A stretch of 10,622 nt of DNA, taken from NCBI GenBank assembly GCA_021799965.1, contig JAJYZL010000011.1:1-10622 (forward strand), given 5' to 3'. The stretch is from a bacterium. GTDB lineage: Bacteria > Patescibacteriota > Minisyncoccia > UBA6257 > 02-FULL-45-10c. The stretch's first letter is position 1. The number at the start of each line of letters is the position of its first letter. Of the stretch, positions 1 to 6,052 are shown in pieces. The position numbers and the translations under genes are program-made. The notes below the pieces were generated by a model. The model worked only from the letters and a program-made list of their open reading frames with translations, did not search any database and was not told the origin of the DNA.

Positions 1-2
1 CA

Positions 3-95
3 ATTTGTTTTGATTATTCTGCAAAAGGATATTATTTTTGCTCAAATCAAGACCCTCTTGACATTATATTAGTATTTGCTAATATAATGATATGA
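3..95 (+). other. Possible 3' tail of an upstream reading frame (weak YHS-like motif)
   Basis: A frame is open from the window edge to a TGA that overlaps the ATG of the arsR-like gene (ATGA at 92-95). It contains an aromatic-aromatic-Cys-Ser stretch (GYYFCSNQD) that resembles the metal-associated YHS motif. About 30 open codons in AT-rich DNA can occur by chance, another frame is also open from base 1 to the TAG at 70-72, and the last third of this frame coincides with a promoter and operator. It may be the end of a real gene, a decayed remnant or noise. Confidence 0.15.
58..91 (+). promoter_or_regulatory. Promoter with embedded ArsR-type operator
   Basis: A consensus -35 TTGACA lies at 58-63. 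A -10 follows, either TAATAT at 80-85 (16-nt spacer, 6 nt before the ATG) or TATAAT at 83-88 (19-nt spacer). A perfect 10-bp inverted repeat, ATTATATTAG (63-72) and CTAATATAAT (79-88) separated by 6 nt, covers the spacer and the -10. ArsR/SmtB repressors bind AT-rich inverted repeats in this position and block polymerase, so this is very likely the autoregulatory operator. With TAATAT as the -10, transcription would start at the A of the ATG. Confidence 0.8.
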
Positions 96-355
96 ATGAA
101 TTACCGAAAGCTTTTTCTAATATTGCCAGAATAAAGATACTGTCTTGTCTTAGTGGAAAGAAAAAGAATGTTACCGATTTGATAAACAATTGCGGTCTTT
201 CTCAATCTGCTGTTTCACAACATCTTAAAAAATTAAAGGATCTTGGAATGATCGATTGCAGCGTGAATGGCAAGGAAAGGGTGTATCGGCTTAAGAACGG
301 CGAGGCGGGAAATATAGCAAAAAAGATTATTAATTTAATAAAAAATAATAAATAA
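92..355 (+). CDS. ArsR/SmtB-family winged-helix transcriptional repressor
   Basis: This 87-residue protein is an almost minimal ArsR-type HTH domain. Residues 7-20 form the first helix, the helix-turn-helix lies at about 26-49 with recognition helix LSQSAVSQHLKKLKDLG, and the beta wing is at 53-67 (MIDCSVNGKERVYRL). Such proteins are dimeric repressors released from DNA by metals, thiol oxidation or persulfides. The classical metal motif ELCVCDL is absent. Three cysteines are present (C19, C34, C56), which leaves redox or sulfur sensing open, but no known sensor arrangement is clearly matched. It is the first gene of an operon with the glutaredoxin fusion 5 nt downstream, and an inverted repeat in its own promoter indicates autoregulation. 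The ATG at 92 is set by the -10 6 nt upstream; there is no ribosome-binding site. The family call is firm; the inducer is unknown. Confidence 0.9.
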   Translation: MNELPKAFSNIARIKILSCLSGKKKNVTDLINNCGLSQSAVSQHLKKLKDLGMIDCSVNGKERVYRLKNGEAGNIAKKIINLIKNNK

Positions 356-360
356 AAAAT

Positions 361-987
361 ATGAAAATATCTAATTTTAAAAAAACATCAAGACCGTATG
401 AAGAGGTAATCAAAAGTGTTAACAATGCTTTTGCTGATAAGGGCTGGGAAGTTAAGGGTGAGAGTGAAATACGCAATGGAAAAATATTTTATGTTTTTAA
501 CAAAGCTATGATGGAGGATATAATTGGCTTTAACAAGGATTTCGTTGGATTTTTTCCCTCAATATTATTAGTTACCAAGGAGGGCGATAAAACCTTGATT
601 GGCGGTATCGATGGCGCTTTTGCCGCTAACCTGATAACGAATAATTCAGCTACGCGTCTTAAGTCAATTGAAAAAATGGCTAAAGACATAAAAGAAATTG
701 TTAATTCCATTGCTCAGGCAGAGGATTCCAAGCCGAAAAAGACCAGGATCTTTTCTACGGTACATTGTCCGTATTGCAAGATGGAAAAAGATTGGTTTGA
801 TAAGAATAAATTGGAACACGAGGTTATTTATGTTGATTCTGATCAGGCAATGGCCGATTATATAGTTAAAAAAACCGGGCAAATGGGCGTTCCTGTTACG
901 GAAATTGAATTTGAAGATGGCGAAATGGAATACATTATTGGATTTGATAAGAACCAATTGTCTGATATCTTTAAAGTAAACAAATAA
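361..987 (+). CDS. DUF302-like domain fused to a glutaredoxin domain
   Basis: The protein has 208 residues in two parts. Residues 1-120 resemble DUF302: an N-terminal helix after a beta strand, then a central hydrophobic segment (IIGFNKDFVGFFPSILLVT) followed by a strand with acidic turns and a C-terminal helix. Residues 126-208 are a glutaredoxin/thioredoxin fold with the dithiol active site CPYC (C136, C139) and the conserved cis-proline loop GVPVT (P178). The glutaredoxin half should catalyse thiol-disulfide exchange in the cytosol; no signal peptide or TM segment is visible. The role of DUF302 is not established, though the domain is often reported in sulfur and redox settings. It is co-transcribed with the ArsR repressor 5 nt upstream and ends in a strong terminator, so its expression should follow the repressor's inducer. 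The glutaredoxin call is firm; the DUF302 call is moderate and needs a profile search. Confidence 0.8.
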   Translation: MKISNFKKTSRPYEEVIKSVNNAFADKGWEVKGESEIRNGKIFYVFNKAMMEDIIGFNKDFVGFFPSILLVTKEGDKTLIGGIDGAFAANLITNNSATRLKSIEKMAKDIKEIVNSIAQAEDSKPKKTRIFSTVHCPYCKMEKDWFDKNKLEHEVIYVDSDQAMADYIVKKTGQMGVPVTEIEFEDGEMEYIIGFDKNQLSDIFKVNK

Positions 988-1010
988 TTTCTGATTGCTA
1001 TAAGCCATAC

Positions 1011-1039
1011 AAAATAGTCCGTTTTTCACGGACTATTTT
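1011..1039 (+). terminator. Rho-independent terminator of the arsR-glutaredoxin operon
   Basis: A perfect 11-bp stem, AAAATAGTCCG (1011-1021) and CGGACTATTTT (1029-1039), has a 7-nt loop. The A-rich left arm and T-rich right arm could let it work in both directions. It begins 23 nt after the stop codon at 987. Confidence 0.88.
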
Positions 1040-1077
1040 AATTTATTTGGAATATCTCATTATTTGACTAGAAATAT

Positions 1078-1086
1078 TGCTATAAT
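1078..1086 (+). promoter_or_regulatory. Extended -10 promoter for the lytic transglycosylase
   Basis: TGCTATAAT at 1078-1086 is a perfect extended -10 (TGnTATAAT). No -35 is visible at the usual distance, as is common for extended -10 promoters. The hexamer ends 8 nt before the ATG at 1095, so the transcript should carry a leader of only a few bases. Confidence 0.65.
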
Positions 1087-1094
1087 TTAAATAG

Positions 1095-2438
1095 ATGAAA
1101 TCTGGAAATAATTTATATCGCATAACGTTTTTTGTGTTTTTGGCCTTATCGCCATTGTTTGTTTCGGCTCAAACGCTTACGAGCGATGAGCGCGCTCAGC
1201 TTGAAGCGCAGCTTGCTCAGGTGCAGGCGCAGGAAGCTCAGGCTCAGAGCGATCTTACTGCGGCCCGATCTAAATCATCTTCGCTACAAAATGACATAAA
1301 TGTGCTTACCGCAAAAATAAAAGCCGAACAGCTTGATATTCAGGCAAAGAACCTTTTAATAAAAACGCTGGGAGACAATATAAGCAGTACGCAGATTCAA
1401 ATAAATAATCTTGATAGCCAGATTACAATGACTAAGGATGATATATCGGGTATTTTAAGACAGATACAACAATCAGACAGCACGAATACTTTTGAAATCC
1501 TGCTTTCCGACAAAACTCTGTCTCAATTTTTTGATGATGTTATTAAATTAGAATCTTTGCAGCAAAGTATCAGTGCTCTTACTACGCAACTTTCTGCCGA
1601 TGAAGCTTCAAGCATCGCGGCTAAAAATAATTTAGTTACTAGACAGAATTCAACCATTGATGCTCGCTATAATGTACAACAAACTCAAAAAGCGGTTCAG
1701 GCAAATCAGGCCCAACAAAAACAGCTTCTTTCAATAAGTAAAAACAATGAAAAAGCATATTCAGCACTTGTTGCCGCCAAGAAAAAAGAAGCAGATGCGA
1801 TCAATGCAAAACTCTTTGCTCTAGCCGGAGGTTCAAATCCGATTAAATTTGGCCAGGCATATCAATATGCTTTAGCGGCTCAAAGTAAAACTGGAATTGA
1901 TCCGGCATTTCTTTTGGCAATTATGACACAAGAGTCAAATTTAGGTACAAATCAAGGAACTTGTTATCTCACCAATACTCTTACCGGGGCTGGTGTTAGT
2001 GTAAAATCCGGCAGAGTATTCAGCAACGTAATGAGTCCTACTCGTGATGTGCCGCCATTTTTGAACATTGCCAAATACCTGAATGTTGATCCGCTCAAAA
2101 CCGTGGTTTCTTGCCCGCAATCGGTTGGATGGGGCGGCGCAATGGGACCAGCGCAATTCATACCATCTACGTGGATGTTGTTTACAGACAGGGTTGCTTC
2201 TGCTCTTGGCTTTACCGGTTTGGCTAATCCATGGAATCCGCAACATGCGTTTATGGCTTCGGCTTTGTATCTTTCTGATCTTGGAGCGGCAAATGGAGGA
2301 TACACAGCAGAAAGCAATGCCGCGTGTAAATATTATTCAGGAAGTTCGTGTAGCAAATCAGCTCTAATAAAAAGCTATGGCACGAGTGTTATGGCTCTGG
2401 CTTCTACTATTCAGACAACTGAAATAGATAAGCTTTAG
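1095..2438 (+). CDS. Secreted PcsB-like coiled-coil protein with lytic transglycosylase domain
   Basis: The protein has 447 residues. A Sec signal peptide spans 1-25 (hydrophobic FFVFLALSPLFVSA, cleavage probably after VSA). Residues 28-235 form a long coiled coil rich in Ala and Gln, with a Gln-Ala low-complexity start at 35-50, like the helical region of PcsB/CwlO hydrolases. Residues 248-447 form a lysozyme-like transglycosylase domain. The catalytic glutamate is E280 in TQESNLG, and the MltB-type substrate motif GAMGPAQFIPSTW follows at about 351-363. Several cysteines in this domain (GTCYL, VSCPQ, AACKY, SSCSK) could form disulfides outside the cell. It should cut the glycan strands of peptidoglycan; the coiled coil may hold it inactive or bind a divisome partner, as in PcsB. 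It has its own extended -10 promoter and no ribosome-binding site. No frameshift or missing key residue is seen. Confidence 0.88.
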   Translation: MKSGNNLYRITFFVFLALSPLFVSAQTLTSDERAQLEAQLAQVQAQEAQAQSDLTAARSKSSSLQNDINVLTAKIKAEQLDIQAKNLLIKTLGDNISSTQIQINNLDSQITMTKDDISGILRQIQQSDSTNTFEILLSDKTLSQFFDDVIKLESLQQSISALTTQLSADEASSIAAKNNLVTRQNSTIDARYNVQQTQKAVQANQAQQKQLLSISKNNEKAYSALVAAKKKEADAINAKLFALAGGSNPIKFGQAYQYALAAQSKTGIDPAFLLAIMTQESNLGTNQGTCYLTNTLTGAGVSVKSGRVFSNVMSPTRDVPPFLNIAKYLNVDPLKTVVSCPQSVGWGGAMGPAQFIPSTWMLFTDRVASALGFTGLANPWNPQHAFMASALYLSDLGAANGGYTAESNAACKYYSGSSCSKSALIKSYGTSVMALASTIQTTEIDKL

Positions 2439-2476
2439 AAGATTAAAAATTAGGAACGACGAAGACGTTATTTGCA

Positions 2477-2490
2477 TGTTAAAATATAAG
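2477..2490 (+). promoter_or_regulatory. Probable promoter for the PAS sensor gene
   Basis: TATAAG at 2485-2490 lies exactly 6 nt before the ATG at 2497. An overlapping extended -10 (TGT-TAAAAT, 2477-2485) is an alternative. No convincing -35 is visible. Either choice gives a leader of about 0-5 nt. Confidence 0.45.
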
Positions 2491-2496
2491 TATTAA

Positions 2497-3663
2497 ATGA
2501 AGTTCAAATTTTTTATGAAAAATTGGAAAAAATATTTATTTATATTTTTAGGTACGGCGGTGTATTGTTTGGCTGGATTTTATGCGTCTAATTATTTTCA
2601 AAAAAATAATGAAGTTTCTATCCGTAACGAAATTTTGAATATTAGCAGAGTGACTGCCGCAGCTGTTAATACAGAAAATTTGAAAAAACTTACAGTGACT
2701 CCGGCGGATAATAATATTCCAGAATATCAGCGGCTACGAGTTCAGCTTTCAAATTTATATCAAGCGTTAAAAGAAAAAGGCATATCCGGTATTTATACGA
2801 TGTCTTTGAAAGGAGAGAATATTGTTTTTTCTGTTGATTCTTGGGCTACCAGCGATCAGTTGCATAGCGAACCTGGTGATTTATACAAAAAACCTCCAAG
2901 CGAATTATATAAAGTTTTTTCTGCGGGAACGTCTGAGATAGTTGGTCCCTATACCGATGAATTTGGAACTTGGCTATCAGCGTTTTCGCCAATTAAGGAT
3001 ACGAATGGCAATATTATTCAGGTTGTTGGAACAGATATTATTGGATCTTACTACCTAGGAAGAATTCAGACTTATAAAACCTACTCATATTTAATTGTCC
3101 TGGCTGTTTATTTACTGATAGCGTTGCTTTATTTGTATATTCTCAGCGTAATGAAGGGATTTAAAAAATCAAAAGAATCAATAAAACTATTTAATGATTT
3201 AACAAATAGTGTTCCGTTGTGTATACAAATTTTTGATTCACGCGGCAAATTAATTTCTATTAATAAATATGCCAAAAAAGCACATTTTTTGACGAGTCTT
3301 ACAGACGCAGAAATAAAAAAATGGGATTTTATGAGTTGTATTAAAGAAGAATACAGATCAAAAGTTCAGGAGGCCTTAAATTTAGCTATGATTGGAAAAG
3401 GTACGCAAGATATGCTTATAGGGCATATCCCGGGCACATCAACTTCTACTTGGTGTCTAAGTGATTTTGTTCCGATTGAAAACGATGGAAAGATAGAATT
3501 TATTTATTACTTAGGTAAAAATATAGACAGAGAAAAATTTATACAAGAAAATCTGGAAAATCAAAAAAGAGAGCTAGAAAAAATCAATAACATTATGATT
3601 GACAGAGAGGTTAAAATGATCGAATTAAAGGAAAGAATCAAAGAACTGGAGGGAAAGAAATAG
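2497..3663 (+). CDS. Membrane sensor: Cache-like domain, TM, PAS, coiled coil, no output domain
   Basis: The protein has 388 residues. TM1 is at about 12-32. An extracytoplasmic Cache-like sensor spans 33-195, with the family's typical elements: a PGDLYKKPPSEL segment at 126-137 and the Asp-Gly-rich block DEFGTWLSAFSPIKDTNG at 154-171, ending in a GTDI strand. TM2 is at 196-218, a PAS domain at about 228-345 and a coiled coil at 346-386 (NIMIDREVKMIELKERIKEL). That coil closely resembles the linker that normally leads into a histidine kinase HisKA domain, but a TAG follows and a convergent gene begins 36 nt later, so no kinase, GGDEF or other effector is encoded here. It may signal by dimerising with or docking on a kinase encoded elsewhere, or may be a domain-loss derivative. 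The ATG at 2497 is supported by TATAAG 6 nt upstream. Architecture is clear; ligand and output are unknown. Confidence 0.85.
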   Translation: MKFKFFMKNWKKYLFIFLGTAVYCLAGFYASNYFQKNNEVSIRNEILNISRVTAAAVNTENLKKLTVTPADNNIPEYQRLRVQLSNLYQALKEKGISGIYTMSLKGENIVFSVDSWATSDQLHSEPGDLYKKPPSELYKVFSAGTSEIVGPYTDEFGTWLSAFSPIKDTNGNIIQVVGTDIIGSYYLGRIQTYKTYSYLIVLAVYLLIALLYLYILSVMKGFKKSKESIKLFNDLTNSVPLCIQIFDSRGKLISINKYAKKAHFLTSLTDAEIKKWDFMSCIKEEYRSKVQEALNLAMIGKGTQDMLIGHIPGTSTSTWCLSDFVPIENDGKIEFIYYLGKNIDREKFIQENLENQKRELEKINNIMIDREVKMIELKERIKELEGKK

Positions 3664-3699
3664 GGCGTAATTTTTTAGATCAAGTATGGTGATTTTGGT

Positions 3700-4341
3700 T
3701 TATAAATCATAGTTATAAGCCAGCAGGTCTTCACTTATCGTTTTTATTGGTCTGATAACTATAATTCTTTTTTTCCATCCGCCAAGAAAATTAGCAATGT
3801 AAATTTGTTCTTTTCCTTTGTTTGAGGCCGGATCATTGTAATAAACAACGCCATTATCAATTCCATCAATTACAACGAGATGGGGTATTGTGCTTTTTGG
3901 ATCGAATTTATAGTGTGCAGATACTATAATTGGTCCGTCTTTTAAGTAATTTTTTAATGTGCCAATTACATCTTCTGTATTTAATTTTGATAGGTCATAA
4001 TAATTTCCATCAAAACCATATTTTTGGCTTAGTGTAATTAAGCCCTTGTAGGTCCATCCAGCATTTTGATCGTATGCTCCCAAGGCAACGCCCTGATTGA
4101 GCAGTGTATTTACGGATGCGGACTCGGGTTTATAAAAATTGATTATCATTGCCAGGCTGGTTATTCCGCAACCAACTTTTTGCCATTTTGGGGATTGAAT
4201 ATCCTTAAATTGAGAATAAAACGGAACATCGGCTACTGATGCCGAAGCGGTATACATTTCTATATTTGGCAGGGGAGCTTGAATTTGAGAATGCAATACT
4301 ACTTGTTGGGCATCAACGGGGATAAATATGAACGGTATCAT
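3700..4341 (-). CDS. C39-like (papain-fold) cysteine peptidase
   Basis: The protein has 213 residues. From about residue 37 (VADVPFYSQFKD) it matches the Peptidase_C39_2 type of papain-like fold: catalytic Cys58 in VGCGITSLAM, His154 in TIPHLVVIDG and the Asp/Asn of YYNDP (169-171). Relatives are peptidases or amidases, often extracellular and sometimes bacteriocin- or wall-related; the substrate here is unknown. The start ATG at 4341 is supported by a well-placed promoter whose -10 ends 6 nt before it. The N-terminus is odd. Residues 1-9 are hydrophobic but too short and uncharged for a normal signal peptide, and the same frame reads a further hydrophobic stretch upstream without an ATG, GTG or TTG. 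Secretion is therefore uncertain. It lies 44 nt downstream of the L,D-transpeptidase on the same strand but has its own promoter. Confidence 0.82.
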   Translation of the reverse strand: MIPFIFIPVDAQQVVLHSQIQAPLPNIEMYTASASVADVPFYSQFKDIQSPKWQKVGCGITSLAMIINFYKPESASVNTLLNQGVALGAYDQNAGWTYKGLITLSQKYGFDGNYYDLSKLNTEDVIGTLKNYLKDGPIIVSAHYKFDPKSTIPHLVVIDGIDNGVVYYNDPASNKGKEQIYIANFLGGWKKRIIVIRPIKTISEDLLAYNYDL

Positions 4342-4347
4342 TCCGAT

Positions 4348-4376
4348 GTTATACCAGCTATAAACAATTATTGCAA
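4348..4376 (-). promoter_or_regulatory. Promoter for the C39-like peptidase (leaderless)
   Basis: On the minus strand there is a -35-like TTGCAA at 4376-4371, a 17-nt spacer, and an extended -10 TGG-TATAAC whose hexamer lies at 4353-4348. The ATG at 4341 follows after exactly 6 nt, predicting transcription from the start codon itself. Confidence 0.65.
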
Positions 4377-4385
4377 GAAGGTTGT

Positions 4386-5255
4386 CTAGTTGGCCTGTAT
4401 AATTACGGGCGTGCCGAGTTCGGCCCAGTCATAAAGTTTTTTCGCCTGATCCGACGGTAAATTTACGCAGCCGTGCGACCACGGCTCTCCAAAATGATTG
4501 TGCCAATATGCACCATGAATAACAGCCCCATCTTGAGTGAAATAAAGATCCCATGGTACTCCGGGTAGATCATAATATTGATCGCTAACATTCGGTACCG
4601 GTCCCTGCATATAACTGTCCGGCATCTTTTTGATTACCCAAAATGTTCCAATTGGTGTAGGAGTAGATTCAAGTCCGGTGGAGATGGACTGTTGCATAAA
4701 TAATGTGTCGCCATCGTATGCATACAGCATTTCTTTGGCGAGACTTACAACAATGCGCTTCGTGCTTAATCTATTTATTCCCGCAGTTGTTTCACTTTTA
4801 CCCGGATCAAGAAATAGGCGTACATAATCGGCGGAGACATACCAATCACCGGAAATACGGTCTGGATAATGAATCTTTTCATCGAATCCTATCTTGTACC
4901 AGGCCTGTCCATTTTCTATGGCTGCGCCAGCAATTTTTAATACTATGCCTTTGCGCAATCTAAGCACCACCGGGTATTCCGTGCCTGGTCCGGAGCGCAA
5001 ATTTACACACGGTCCTCCATCGAAATATGGTCCGCATCCGTTCGTAACTTCTATGTAATATTGATAGGGATGAGTCGGAGGAGAAAGAATTGGTTCGGTT
5101 TTCGGGGTCGTTGAGGCCGTGCCCGATAATCCGTTATTTTGGATCAATTCGTAGGTTGACGGTGATATACGCATGGCGTAACTGAACCCGATGCTGATCA
5201 GTATAGTAAATAGCAATAACAGAATAAGAAATTCAAGCCGCGAATGTTTATCCAT
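4386..5255 (-). CDS. Membrane-anchored L,D-transpeptidase with SH3b domain (YkuD family)
   Basis: From the ATG at 5255 the protein has 289 residues. An N-terminal signal anchor is at about 9-27 (FLILLLLFTILISIGFSYA). A Thr/Pro-rich linker runs from about 40 to 62. A bacterial SH3-type domain lies at about 66-150, including CVNLRSGPGTEYPVV, the usual SH3b signature. A YkuD catalytic domain spans about 165-289, with His247 in AVIHGAYWHNHFG and the catalytic motif SHGCVNL holding Cys263. It should form 3-3 cross-links in peptidoglycan or attach proteins to it outside the membrane. A longer start at 5291 adds 12 residues (METIIAFNYNDY) but would place the -10 box inside the coding sequence; TATAAT exactly 6 nt before 5255 favours the shorter form. 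It is divergent from the DUF4105 gene. Confidence 0.9.
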   Translation of the reverse strand: MDKHSRLEFLILLLLFTILISIGFSYAMRISPSTYELIQNNGLSGTASTTPKTEPILSPPTHPYQYYIEVTNGCGPYFDGGPCVNLRSGPGTEYPVVLRLRKGIVLKIAGAAIENGQAWYKIGFDEKIHYPDRISGDWYVSADYVRLFLDPGKSETTAGINRLSTKRIVVSLAKEMLYAYDGDTLFMQQSISTGLESTPTPIGTFWVIKKMPDSYMQGPVPNVSDQYYDLPGVPWDLYFTQDGAVIHGAYWHNHFGEPWSHGCVNLPSDQAKKLYDWAELGTPVIIQAN

Positions 5256-5261
5256 GTAATC

Positions 5262-5290
5262 ATTATAGTTAAAAGCAATGATGGTTTCCA
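5262..5290 (-). promoter_or_regulatory. Promoter for the L,D-transpeptidase (leaderless)
   Basis: On the minus strand a consensus TATAAT lies at 5267-5262, followed by GATTAC and then ATG at 5255. A weak -35 (TGGAAA, 5290-5285) sits at a 17-nt spacing. The predicted transcript begins at or next to the start codon. Confidence 0.7.
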
Positions 5291-5301
5291 ATTATTTAAT
5301 A

Positions 5302-5307
5302 TATAAT
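5302..5307 (+). promoter_or_regulatory. -10 box for the DUF4105 gene (leaderless)
   Basis: Consensus TATAAT at 5302-5307 is followed by GTAAGC and then ATG at 5314, the same 6-nt spacing as on the opposite strand. No clear -35 is seen. The two divergent -10 boxes are 34 nt apart, so the promoters may share control. Confidence 0.6.
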
Positions 5308-5313
5308 GTAAGC

Positions 5314-5976
5314 ATGTTTAAACGGCCGGCAAACAATAGGAATTGGGAAAAAGATCAGGCTGTTTTGGCTCACGCAATGATTTCGGGTAGTAAAATCTCT
5401 TTATTCAATATTCGTAATTTTAAATATCATTCTGAATTTAATTATGAGGCTGGTTACTATGACCAAATTTTTGAAGTGGGTAAATTAGTGGATGTTTATT
5501 TGGGCATGGTCGCTTTTTCCAAGAATCCTTTGTTGGCTCATATTCTGACTACATTTGAATTTAACAATGGACAATCCGTGGTTTTTTCTATTGAGGTCCG
5601 CAAGCGACGGGGCCAGGAGTTTATCGCTTGGCGAACAGCGTTGAATAATTATGAACTTATGTATGTTGTCGCGGCAAAGTCAGACGTGATCGATCTGCGC
5701 AATAAACATCGCAAGAATGAAACTGTCAAAGAGTACCGGTTAAACCTAAATAATGGTCAGAAACGCCGTCTTTTCTTGGATTTTTGCATTAGGCTGAATC
5801 AGCTCAAAGATCGTCCAGAATTTTTTAATCTTTTTTATAATAGTTGCAGCAGTAACGCAATTAATCATTTAAATAAAGTATTGGATCGCAAAGTGCCGTG
5901 GATTTATAAGTATTTAGCTCCGGGCTACTTGGATCGGGTACTGATAAAGCGAAAATTAATAAGCCAATATTTCTAG
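5314..5976 (+). CDS. DUF4105 protein (Lnb N-terminal-type domain)
   Basis: The protein has 220 residues from the ATG at 5314. Nearly the whole length fits DUF4105: WEKDQAVLA at 11-19, NIRNFKYHSEFNY at 32-44, the His motif AHILTTFEF (H76), SIEVRK (92-97), the strand YELMYVVAAKSDVIDLR (113-129) and the Cys motif NSCSSNAINHL (C178). His and Cys are the presumed catalytic pair of this papain/NlpC-related fold, known from the lipoprotein N-acyltransferase Lnb of Bacteroides. No signal peptide or TM helix is visible, whereas Lnb-type domains usually face the cell exterior, so localisation and substrate are open. A longer start at 5278 adds only MMVSNYLIYNVS and would include the -10 box, so 5314 is preferred. 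No terminator follows before the next gene. Confidence 0.82.
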   Translation: MFKRPANNRNWEKDQAVLAHAMISGSKISLFNIRNFKYHSEFNYEAGYYDQIFEVGKLVDVYLGMVAFSKNPLLAHILTTFEFNNGQSVVFSIEVRKRRGQEFIAWRTALNNYELMYVVAAKSDVIDLRNKHRKNETVKEYRLNLNNGQKRRLFLDFCIRLNQLKDRPEFFNLFYNSCSSNAINHLNKVLDRKVPWIYKYLAPGYLDRVLIKRKLISQYF

Positions 5977-6017
5977 CTGGCCTATTTATGTCCGCTTTAC
6001 GCTTTGTTAAATATTTA

Positions 6018-6035
6018 TTATTATTTAAATAATAA
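6018..6035 (+). promoter_or_regulatory. Perfect 18-bp AT-only palindrome upstream of the secreted protein
   Basis: TTATTATTT and AAATAATAA abut to form a perfect palindrome. It lies 6 nt before the likely -10 box, in the -35/spacer zone, where a dimeric regulator could bind. AT-only palindromes also arise by chance in AT-rich gaps. Confidence 0.4.
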
Positions 6036-6041
6036 GTAATA

Positions 6042-6047
6042 TATAAA
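6042..6047 (+). promoter_or_regulatory. Probable -10 box for the secreted low-complexity protein
   Basis: TATAAA at 6042-6047 lies 5 nt before the ATG at 6053, matching the near-leaderless spacing of neighbouring genes. The whole stretch is AT-rich, so the exact hexamer is uncertain. Confidence 0.45.
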
Positions 6048-6052
6048 AATAT

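Noticed and set aside
664..1029. Minus-strand frame of 121 codons opposite the glutaredoxin fusion
   Set aside because: It lies antisense to a well-supported protein and across the terminator hairpin, its translation has no recognisable domain, and it has no promoter.
1941..2367. Three overlapping frames (two minus, one plus) within the transglycosylase domain
   Set aside because: They sit over the catalytic and substrate motifs of a clear lytic transglycosylase and have no domain features or promoters.
2471..2477. TTTGCAT shared with 7591-7597 as a possible common regulatory site
   Set aside because: A 7-nt match at different distances from the two ATGs in AT-rich DNA is expected by chance.
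3664..3699. Possible terminator between the convergent sensor and C39 genes
   Set aside because: Only a 4-bp ATCA/TGAT stem with a T run nearby can be drawn, too weak to call.
4630..4963. Plus-strand frames opposite the L,D-transpeptidase
   Set aside because: They are antisense to SH3b and YkuD domain coding sequence and their translations show no family features.
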